Below, piece after piece: positions 24,745-31,713 of a DNA stretch of 35,695 nt. Positions within the stretch are counted from its first letter, which is position 1. Each line of letters opens with the position of its first letter. The notes under the pieces were generated by a model. That model was not told the DNA's origin and did not search any database. It saw only the letters and a list, made by a program, of their open reading frames with translations. The translations under genes and the position numbers were made by a program. The DNA lies in the NCBI GenBank assembly GCA_022510785.1, contig JAFLSV010000021.1:1-35695 (forward strand), in the 5' to 3' direction. The stretch is from Desulfovibrionaceae bacterium (GTDB lineage Bacteria > Desulfobacterota > Desulfovibrionia > Desulfovibrionales > Desulfovibrionaceae).

Positions 24745-24794
24745 AACGCGCCAGACTGCGGCCTGCCAAAAAAGGCGGGCCCGTCTGGCGCGTT
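24745..24794. terminator. second strong hairpin between convergent genes
   Basis: AACGCGCCAGAC (24745-24756) and GTCTGGCGCGTT (24783-24794) form a 12-pair stem, with an inner 8-pair GGCCTGCC/GGCGGGCC hairpin around AAAAAA. It lies just past the DsrE-like gene on the minus strand and probably ends that transcript, although no T-run follows on that side. Confidence 0.55.
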
Positions 24795-24823
24795 TGGCGC
24801 GCCCGCGCCGCTTGACCCCTTGC

Positions 24824-25171
24824 CTACGGCTTTACGTAGGCATAGCCCTCGCGCTGGAGACGCACCAGTTCCACCATGCCGGCGGGGATGACCCGGCAGG
24901 CCGGCCACAGGGCGTCGGGCGAAATGTCGTTGCTTCTGAGGGCGTTGGCGCAGAGCCGGATATCCAGCCCCAGGCCCGCCGCTTCCTCGCCCCTGGCCGC
25001 CAGATCGGGGTATTGCCTGGTGAACAGCCTGACGGCGGGGCCGTTGGCCACCAGCGTCATGCGCGGTTTTTCATCCGGCAGGGCGTTCGCGTAGTTGATC
25101 GCGTTGGTAAGGGCCAGTTTCAGGACTGCGGGATCATCGCTGTCCACATGCAGCAGCAGATCGGTATTCAT
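24824..25171 (-). CDS. DsrE/DsrF-like small protein
   Basis: A 115-residue protein with the DsrE/F-like fold pattern: MNTDLLLHVDSDDPAVLKLALTNAINY (read in part), MTLVANGPAVRLF, LDIRLCANALRSNDI and VIPAGMVELVRLQREGYAYVKP. The LCANAL segment puts a single Cys where DsrE/TusD relatives have their active Cys, so sulfur handling is possible, but many members of this family have unknown roles. The ATG at 25171 has AAGGAG seven bases upstream; a longer reading to 25270 would add 33 residues with no ribosome site. It lies 95 bases after htpG on the same strand, and could be co-transcribed. Confidence 0.8.
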   Translation of the reverse strand: MNTDLLLHVDSDDPAVLKLALTNAINYANALPDEKPRMTLVANGPAVRLFTRQYPDLAARGEEAAGLGLDIRLCANALRSNDISPDALWPACRVIPAGMVELVRLQREGYAYVKP

Positions 25172-25266
25172 CAAAGCTCCTTCCTTTCTGATCTTCGGTG
25201 TGCGCCTTTCCGGGGCGGGGCACGCCTGCCGGGGGCGGGAACATGCCTCCGGCGCGTCCCGCCCGC

Positions 25267-27321
25267 TCACAGCTTTCTCAAATCCGCGTACCAGGCGGCG
25301 CTTTCGTTGAGCAGCTTCAGGGAACGGTCGGCCAGGGAATACGGGTCGTTGAGATAGCCGTCCAGCAGCAGGGTATTGTCGTAGAGGCTGTTCACCATGT
25401 CGCGCAGCAGGGGATCGTCGGCGTTGGCCTTGTGGATGCGCAAAAGAGCGCGCATGAGCGGATGGTCGGGGTTCAGCTCCAGAATTTTCTTGGGAATGCC
25501 GTCGCTTTTCTGCATGACGCGCATGAGCTTTTCCATGGAGGACGACACCCCGTCGGGCGACACCAGGCAGGCCGGGCTGCCGCTCAGGCGATCGGACACG
25601 CGGATTTCCTTGATCTGATCGCCCAGAATGGCGCGCATGGCCTCCACCAGCCTGTCAAACGCCGTTTTGTCGTCGCCGGACAGGGGCTCGGCCCTGGGTT
25701 CGCTTTCACCGCTGTCGGGAAATTCGTCCAGGGCCTTGGCGTCGGCCTGTTCCACGCTCTTGAACGCATGTTCCTTGTACTGGCCAAGACTTTCCAGGGC
25801 GAATTCGTCCACGGCTTCCAGCAGATACAGCACTTCCAGCCCCTTGCGGCGAAAGCGCTCCAGATGCGGATTGACCCTGGCCGCCTCGCGGGTGGGCGCG
25901 GTCACATACCATATTTCCTTCTGCCCCGCTTTGGCCCGGCTCAGGTAATCATCCAGGCTGGTCACGGCCTCGCCTTCGGTGGCCGAGGACGCGAAGCGCA
26001 GCAGCGGGGCCACGCGCTCGCGGTTCAGGTAGTCGTTGAACGCGAACTTGAACCAGCGGCCGTGCAGCTTCCAGAAGGCTTCGTACCTGTCCTTGTCCGA
26101 GGCGGCCAGACGCTCCAGATGGCTCAGCACCTGTTTGACGATGGTCTGCGATATCTTGCGCACGACCGCATTTTCCTGGAGTGTTTCGCGCGAAATGTTG
26201 AGCGGCAGGTCTTCCGTGTCCACCACGCCTTTCAGGAAGGCCAGATAATTGGGCACCAGCTCGCTGTTGGAGCGCTCGATGAGCACCCGGCGCACATAGA
26301 GGTCGGGGCCCCATTCGCCTTTTTGTTCCTGAAAATAGTCCTGCGCCGTATCGGGAATGAACAGCAGGGCCGTGAACTGGACGGGCGCGTCCACCGACAG
26401 GTGGATGACATCCAGCGGCGCCCTGGAATCGTAGGTGAGAAAGGTGTAAAACTCGTTGTACTGTTCCTTCGTGATGGAGAACTTGGGTTCGCGCCACAGG
26501 GCGGGCGTGGTGTTGACCCGGTCGCCCTCCAGGATAATGGGGAAGGGCAAAAAGTTGGAATGGGCGCGAATGATGGATTCCAGGCGGTATTTTTCCAAAA
26601 ATTCTTTGGCGTCATCCTTGAGGTAGGCCCTGACCACGGTGCCGCGCCGGATGCCCTGCGCCTCGTCCCCGTCCAAAGCCTTGACGGAAAAGCTGCCCGT
26701 GCCGTCCGATGTCCACACATGGGCCGTGGCGTCGCCCCGGGCGGGCATGGACGTCACTTCCACCTTGTCCGCCACCATGAATACCGAATAAAAGCCCACG
26801 CCGAAGTGGCCGATAATCTGCGAGGCATCGGCCGGGGCCCCTTCGCTTTCGCGGATTTCGTCCGAGCCGGCCGTTTTTTCGCTGCCGTCCGCCGTGCCGT
26901 CGTGCGTGTCCCCGGTCTGTTCCGGGGCCTGCGTGTCGCCCTTTTCCCCGGTCTGAGCCCCGGGCTGTTCGGGGTTGCCGGCCCGTTCCGCCCTGCGTTC
27001 ACGCAAAAACTGTTCCGAACCCGACCTGGCAATGGTGCCCAGGTTGTCGATCATCTCCTGTTCGCTCATGCCCACGCCGGTATCGGCCACCATGAGCACG
27101 CCGGCGTCCTTGTCCACCGTGATGCGTATTTCCAGCGGCAGGTCGGCGCCGCGCGCGCTTTCACCCGTGTTTTGCAGAAAGCGCGCCTTTTCCAGCGCGT
27201 CCGAGGCGTTTGACAAAAGTTCGCGCAGAAAGATTTCCCGGTTGGTATACAGCGAATGGGTGAGAATATTGAGAACCTTGCGCGTTTCCGCGCGAAACTG
27301 ATGCGTTTTGGCCCTGGCCAT
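25267..27321 (-). CDS. htpG: Hsp90-family chaperone HtpG
   Basis: A 684-residue ATP-dependent chaperone. The N-terminal GHKL ATPase domain has LRELLSNASDALEK, VADTGVGMS, NLGTIARSG and IGHFGVGFYSVFMVADKV. The middle domain has SRAPLDVIHLSVDAP, LYVRRVLIE, FLKGVVDTEDLPLNISRE and LQENAVVRKI. A normal C-terminal dimerisation domain follows. The length exceeds E. coli HtpG (624) mainly because of a hydrophilic Glu/Gly/Thr/Asp-rich insertion of about 55 residues (107-165) in the ATP-lid region. AGGAGG lies nine bases before the ATG. Confidence 0.97.
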   Translation of the reverse strand: MARAKTHQFRAETRKVLNILTHSLYTNREIFLRELLSNASDALEKARFLQNTGESARGADLPLEIRITVDKDAGVLMVADTGVGMSEQEMIDNLGTIARSGSEQFLRERRAERAGNPEQPGAQTGEKGDTQAPEQTGDTHDGTADGSEKTAGSDEIRESEGAPADASQIIGHFGVGFYSVFMVADKVEVTSMPARGDATAHVWTSDGTGSFSVKALDGDEAQGIRRGTVVRAYLKDDAKEFLEKYRLESIIRAHSNFLPFPIILEGDRVNTTPALWREPKFSITKEQYNEFYTFLTYDSRAPLDVIHLSVDAPVQFTALLFIPDTAQDYFQEQKGEWGPDLYVRRVLIERSNSELVPNYLAFLKGVVDTEDLPLNISRETLQENAVVRKISQTIVKQVLSHLERLAASDKDRYEAFWKLHGRWFKFAFNDYLNRERVAPLLRFASSATEGEAVTSLDDYLSRAKAGQKEIWYVTAPTREAARVNPHLERFRRKGLEVLYLLEAVDEFALESLGQYKEHAFKSVEQADAKALDEFPDSGESEPRAEPLSGDDKTAFDRLVEAMRAILGDQIKEIRVSDRLSGSPACLVSPDGVSSSMEKLMRVMQKSDGIPKKILELNPDHPLMRALLRIHKANADDPLLRDMVNSLYDNTLLLDGYLNDPYSLADRSLKLLNESAAWYADLRKL

Positions 27322-27358
27322 GAACCTGCCTCCTGAAGCGTGGTCTTTTCTCGGTGTC

Positions 27359-27386
27359 AGATAATGCGTTCTGTCCGCCCGTCAAG
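27359..27386 (-). promoter_or_regulatory. candidate heat-shock-type promoter of htpG
   Basis: On the minus strand CTTGAC (27386-27381) is followed after 12 bases by CGCATTATCT (27368-27359), about 40 bases before the htpG ATG. The layout resembles sigma-32 elements (CTTGAA and CCCCAT-T), but a sigma-70 reading (TTGACG with a TAT-containing -10) is also possible. Confidence 0.45.
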
Positions 27387-27422
27387 GGCCGCCAGTGGAA
27401 AGAGTCCCGCGCCTCAGGCGCG

Positions 27423-27458
27423 GATAAGGCCCGCGGGCATCCGCCCGCGGGCCTTATC
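27423..27458. terminator. perfect 16-pair hairpin after metG
   Basis: GATAAGGCCCGCGGGC (27423-27438), loop ATCC, then GCCCGCGGGCCTTATC (27443-27458). It lies 23 bases past the metG stop and upstream of htpG. There is no T-run, but the stem is the strongest in the window. Confidence 0.6.
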
Positions 27459-27481
27459 ATGACAGCGTGTTTCTTGCGCGC

Positions 27482-29461
27482 TTAGTTCACCCGGGCCCCG
27501 TTGGGCGCGGGGGCGGTCAGCAGGGCCAGGCCGTCCGCCCATTCGGCGCTGAGGATCATGCCCTGCGATTCCAGGCCCCGCAGCGTGCGCGGCGGCAGAT
27601 TGGCCACCACCACAACCTGTTTGCCCGCCAGGCTTTCCGGCTCAAAAAAGGCGGCGATGCCCGACACGATTTGCCGGGGCTTGTCTTCGCCGAGATCCAC
27701 GTCAAGGCGGAGCAGCCTGTCCGCATGGGGATGGCGCTCGGCCTTCAGAATGGTGCCCACGCGCAGATCCAGCTTCTGGAAGTCGGCGAACTCAATGGGG
27801 GCCTTGGCATCCGCAACGTCCGCCGCCTGAGCGCTTTCAGCCTGAGCGGGCGCTGCTTTGACCTCCTTGTGAGGTTTTGCTTTTCCGGGTCTGGCCGGGG
27901 CGGCGGGAGTCTCCAGCCGGGGGAACAGGTTGGAGGCGCGGGCAATCTCCACGCCGCTGCGCAAATGCACCCGGCACTGCAAAAGGTCGTCCAGGGCATC
28001 GGGGCGGAAGGCTTCGGCCCGCAAGGGGCGGCCCAGCTGTTCCTGCATGGCGGCGGAAGCGCCGGGCATCACCGGCCACAACAGCCGGGCCACCTTGTAC
28101 ATAGCTTCAAGCAGCGTGCGCATCACGGTGCTCAGGCGTTCCGTGTTTCCTTCCTTGAACAGGGACCAGGGCGCCTGGGCGTCCACATACTTGTTCATGG
28201 CCCGGATGGGTTCCCACAGGGCCTCCAGCGCCTGGGAGAAGCGCACCTGACGGAACAGCTGCACATAATTGAGCGCGGCGGAGCCGGTGAGTTCGGCCAG
28301 GACGTCGTCGTCCTCCTCCGGGTTTCCCAGGGGAGGGATTTTGCCGTCGAAGTATTTGCCGTTCATGGACAAGACGCGGCTGAACAGGTTGCCGAGATCG
28401 TTGGCCAGGTCGGCGTTGATGCGGGTGGTGACGCTTTCGTCCGAAAACGAGGCGTCGGAGCCAAAGTGCATTTCCCGCAGCAGGAAGTAGCGGAAGGCGT
28501 CCAGGCCAAAGTATTCGGCCGCCTTGAGCGGATCCACCACATTGCCCAGGGATTTGGACATCTTGGTATCGCGCACCAGCCAGTAGCCGTGGACATTGAG
28601 GTGTCCGTACACCGGCAGATCGGCCGCCTTGAGGATGGTCGGCCAGAAAACGCCGTGGGGCTTCAGGATATCCTTGGCCACCAGATGCTCTCCCGGCCAG
28701 AACCGGGCGTAGAGGCCCCCGGGGTCGCCCTCGCCGTCCGGCCAGCCCAGGGCGGAAATATAGTTGGCCAGGGCGTCAAACCACACATAGCACACATAGT
28801 CGCGGTCAAAGGGCAGTTCAATGCCCCAGGTCAGGCGGGTTTTGGGGCGCGAGATGCACAAGTCTTCCAGCACGCCGCCGTCCAGCATGGCCAGCACTTC
28901 GTTGCGGTAGCGCTCCGGCCGGATGAAATCGGGGTGATCCAGAATATGCCGCTTCAACCAGCCCTGATATCTGGACATTTTAAAAAAGTAGTTCTTTTCG
29001 CTGATATATTCCGGCTTGGTCTGATGCTGCGGGCACAGGCCGTTTTCCAGCTCCTTTTCGGTATAGAAGCGCTCGCACCCGAAGCAGTAATGGCCGCCGT
29101 ACTCGCCGAAGTAAATATCGCCCTTGTCGTAGATGCGCTGCAAAAGAGCCTGCACCGACGCCTTGTGCGCCGGGTCGGTGGTGCGGATGAACTGATCGTG
29201 CTCAATGCCCAGCCGTGGCCACAGGGCCTGAAACTCGCCGGAAATGCCGTCCACAAATTCCTGCGGCGACTGCCCGGCGGCGGCCGCCGCCTTGACGATT
29301 TTATCCCCGTGCTCGTCCGTGCCGGTCAGCATGCGGGCCTCTTCCCCGGCCAGGAGATGGAAGCGCTTGAGGGCGTCGGCCACAAAGGTGGTGTAGGCAT
29401 GGCCCAGGTGGGGCCTCGCATTGACGTAATAGATGGGCGTGGTGATGTAATAGCTGCTCAC
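27482..29461 (-). CDS. metG: methionyl-tRNA synthetase
   Basis: A 659-residue class I enzyme that charges tRNA-Met. The HIGH signature reads PHLGHAY near residues 17-23. A zinc knuckle C-x2-C...C-x2-H (CFGCE and CPQH) sits near 125-145. The KMSKS loop (TKMSKSLGNVVDP) is near 300. After an Ala/Lys-rich linker (about 515-550), a C-terminal Trbp111/EMAP-type tRNA-binding domain (about 555-655; LDLRVGTILKAERHPHADRL and IVSGIAAFFEPESL) supports dimerisation. The start is GTG with GAGGAG six bases upstream. It follows ricT by 111 bases on the same strand, an association seen in many bacteria. Confidence 0.97.
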   Translation of the reverse strand: MSSYYITTPIYYVNARPHLGHAYTTFVADALKRFHLLAGEEARMLTGTDEHGDKIVKAAAAAGQSPQEFVDGISGEFQALWPRLGIEHDQFIRTTDPAHKASVQALLQRIYDKGDIYFGEYGGHYCFGCERFYTEKELENGLCPQHQTKPEYISEKNYFFKMSRYQGWLKRHILDHPDFIRPERYRNEVLAMLDGGVLEDLCISRPKTRLTWGIELPFDRDYVCYVWFDALANYISALGWPDGEGDPGGLYARFWPGEHLVAKDILKPHGVFWPTILKAADLPVYGHLNVHGYWLVRDTKMSKSLGNVVDPLKAAEYFGLDAFRYFLLREMHFGSDASFSDESVTTRINADLANDLGNLFSRVLSMNGKYFDGKIPPLGNPEEDDDVLAELTGSAALNYVQLFRQVRFSQALEALWEPIRAMNKYVDAQAPWSLFKEGNTERLSTVMRTLLEAMYKVARLLWPVMPGASAAMQEQLGRPLRAEAFRPDALDDLLQCRVHLRSGVEIARASNLFPRLETPAAPARPGKAKPHKEVKAAPAQAESAQAADVADAKAPIEFADFQKLDLRVGTILKAERHPHADRLLRLDVDLGEDKPRQIVSGIAAFFEPESLAGKQVVVVANLPPRTLRGLESQGMILSAEWADGLALLTAPAPNGARVN

Positions 29462-29572
29462 GGGAGACTCCTCATTCAGGGCAATTCCACGGTGAAGAAG
29501 GCGGCCCGCCCGCTGACGGAAGGGCGGGGGGGCGTGAGGGAAAAGCGTGGCCCGAAGGCATCCGGTTCCGCA

Positions 29573-30712
29573 TCAGAAAACGTCGCCGCCATCGCCGGGC
29601 AGGACTTCCCGGGACGCGGCCTCCTGATCCGCGCCGCTTCTGCGGCGGCGCCGGTGCCTGGGCCGGGCTTCCGCCGCGGCCGCCACGCTGGCCGGCGCGG
29701 TTTCATCCCGGGCTGTTTCCGCAAGAGGCTCCAGCTCTGCCAGATCCCTGTCCAGGGTATCGGGCGCGGCGGAAACGACCACCAGCTCCTGGCCGGGGTG
29801 CGGCGCCCGGCCGCCCGGGGCGGGCGCCGTTTCGGCCCGATGGGGATGAAGTTCCTGCCATTGCTCAAGGCTGTATTCGGTTTCCTGCCCGGCGTCGGGC
29901 AGAACAACAACGGTATTGCGAAACATATTGCCGCGCAGCACGCGCATGGGGCCCAGATCGGTCTGATAGCGCTTGCCCAGCCTGGGGCAGCTGCGATGAA
30001 AGGCGTCGTAGTTGTCCTGTTCGTAACTGAGGCAGCACAAAAGACGGCCGCAGATGCCCGAAATTTTGGCCGGATTGAGGAACAGATTTTGTTCCTTGGC
30101 CATTTTGATGGTCACCGGCGCGAATTTGTGCAGGTAGCGGCGGCAGCAGCACACCATGCCGCAGTTGCCCAGCGCGCCCAGCATCTGGGTTTCGTGGCGC
30201 ACGCCGATCTGGCGCAGTTCGATGCGGGTGCGGTACTGGCGCACCAGATCCTTGACCAGCTCACGAAAGTCAATGCGGGTGGGCGCGGTGAAAAAGAAGA
30301 TCATTTTCCCGCGATCGTACTGGGTTTCCACATCCACCAGCTTCATATCCAGACCGCGTTCCGCGATGCAGCGGCGGCAGAAGGCGCGGGCTTCGGCGGA
30401 CAAGGCCTCATTGTCGCGGCCCGATTTCATCTCGTCGGCTGTGGCGGCGCGGGCCTCCGGCAGGGACGGGAGGGATGCTCCGGCGGGCTGGGGCTGTTCC
30501 TGCGCGCCAGGCGGCGCGTCAACCGGCGCGTGGAGCGGCGTGTCGGCCGGAACCGGCCGCTGCCAGGCCACGCGGCCAAATTCGGGCCCCCGTTCGGTGT
30601 CCACCATGACACCGTCGCCCACGGCGAACGGGGCGCCGCCCTCAGGCTCCGCGGCGCGGCAGGCCAGCGCCTGGCCGTATTGGCTGAAGCGTATGCCGAG
30701 TATCTGTTTCAT
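29573..30712 (-). CDS. ricT: PSP1-domain protein RicT (YaaT)
   Basis: A 379-residue protein. The PSP1 core is recognised by EGGAPFAVGDGVMVDTERG near the N-terminus, then VETQYDRGKMIFFFTAPTR, DFRELVKDLVRQYRTRIELRQ and a Cys-rich stretch (LGNCGMVCCCRR, then ISGICGRLLCCLSYE). In Bacillus, RicT/YaaT joins RicA and RicF in an Fe-S complex that directs mRNA maturation by RNase Y; the role in other bacteria is not clear. Two linkers (about 60-95 and 300-379) are Pro/Ala-rich and the tail ends with a basic RHRRRRR run. The ATG at 30712 fits the domain start but has no ribosome site (TTTTTTGACAGCC precedes it). A start at 30781 or 30910 is possible. Confidence 0.85.
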   Translation of the reverse strand: MKQILGIRFSQYGQALACRAAEPEGGAPFAVGDGVMVDTERGPEFGRVAWQRPVPADTPLHAPVDAPPGAQEQPQPAGASLPSLPEARAATADEMKSGRDNEALSAEARAFCRRCIAERGLDMKLVDVETQYDRGKMIFFFTAPTRIDFRELVKDLVRQYRTRIELRQIGVRHETQMLGALGNCGMVCCCRRYLHKFAPVTIKMAKEQNLFLNPAKISGICGRLLCCLSYEQDNYDAFHRSCPRLGKRYQTDLGPMRVLRGNMFRNTVVVLPDAGQETEYSLEQWQELHPHRAETAPAPGGRAPHPGQELVVVSAAPDTLDRDLAELEPLAETARDETAPASVAAAAEARPRHRRRRRSGADQEAASREVLPGDGGDVF

Positions 30713-30973
30713 GGCTGTCAAAAAAACGATCCGTGTCCCCGCGCCCTGCGTGTGGATGAAGCGGGGCTCCGGCCCGTTCATGAAGCCACATGCGGACGCA
30801 TGATTTTCCGGAAAAGGGCGTGTCCCCGCCCGGAATGGTTTAATGCTGCGTTTCTTTTCGGTCATTCGGCGGCGGCTGTCAAATAGCCCTCCTCTGGCCT
30901 TTGGACGCAATCCGGACTATAAGAAAGCCTTCCCCTCATCCTCACCTCCATCCGCACACCAAGGAGTGATGCC
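30713..30973. other. divergent intergenic region, ricT and HD gene
   Basis: No gene is supported, unless the ricT reading frame, which stays open to 30910, starts upstream. A TATAAG (30919-30924) lies about 50 bases before the HD gene and could be its -10, but no good -35 is present at the right distance. Confidence 0.35.
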
Positions 30974-31534
30974 ATGATCGACCGCGATGCCGCCCTGGAT
31001 CTTTTGCGCGAAAACGGGCCCGAAGCTCACCTTGTCCAGCACGCGCTGGCCAGCGAGGCCGTCCTGCGCGCCCTGGCCCGCCGCTTCGGCGAGGATGAGG
31101 AACTGTGGGGGCTCACCGGCCTTCTGCACGACTGGGATTATCCGCGCACCGCGTCCAATCCGGCCCGGCACGGTCTGGACGCGGCCGAACGCCTGGCCGG
31201 CCTTCTGCCGGACGAGGCTCTTCAGGCCATCCGCGCCCACAACGCCGAGTGCAACGGCAGCGCCGTGAGCGGTCGTTTTGATGTGGCCCTGCGCTGCGGC
31301 GAAACCGTCACCGGTCTTGTGTCGGCGGCGGCCCTGGTCCGGCCCGCGGGCATGGAGGGCATGCAGGCCTCCAGCCTGAAAAAGAAAATGAAGGACAAGG
31401 CCTTCGCCGCGTCCGTCAATCGCGCCATCATCCGCCAGTGCGCGGATATGGGGCTGGAGCTGGATGAATTTCTCTCTCTGGCCATCGGGGCCATGGCGCC
31501 CATCGCGGACAGGCTCGGGCTGCGCCGGGGCTGA
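30974..31534 (+). CDS. HD-domain phosphohydrolase
   Basis: A 186-residue protein of the small HD family. The metal-site residues visible are H23 (HLVQH), the H52-D53 doublet (GLLHDWDYP) and a further H89 (IRAHNAE), as in HDIG-type hydrolases often seen next to housekeeping genes. Its substrate is unknown; related proteins hydrolyse nucleotides or phosphate esters. AAGGAG lies eight bases before the ATG. The M16 peptidase gene follows after 179 bases on the same strand. Confidence 0.85.
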   Translation: MIDRDAALDLLRENGPEAHLVQHALASEAVLRALARRFGEDEELWGLTGLLHDWDYPRTASNPARHGLDAAERLAGLLPDEALQAIRAHNAECNGSAVSGRFDVALRCGETVTGLVSAAALVRPAGMEGMQASSLKKKMKDKAFAASVNRAIIRQCADMGLELDEFLSLAIGAMAPIADRLGLRRG

Positions 31535-31713
31535 GATCCTTGTGTCTGGCGGGTATTTTCCCGCCGTTTCCGCCGATGCCCTTTCCCCGGGCCGCGGACA
31601 ATACTTGCCGGAAACGGGAACTCTTCGTAGGGTGTTTCAGACCCGCCGCCCCTGCTTCATTCCCTTCGCGGCGCTTCGGACGGAGAAGAACGATGTGCCT
31701 TGTGAGGACAGTC

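Noticed and set aside
25198..27213. A plus-strand 671-codon frame opposite htpG
   Set aside because: Shadow of htpG; no domain, and the composition mirrors the antisense of a biased gene.
27467..30886. A plus-strand open frame of 1139 codons running opposite metG and ricT
   Set aside because: It is antisense to two clearly recognised genes, its translation is rich in Gly/His/Gln/Arg with no family resemblance, and it arises from codon bias in high-GC DNA.
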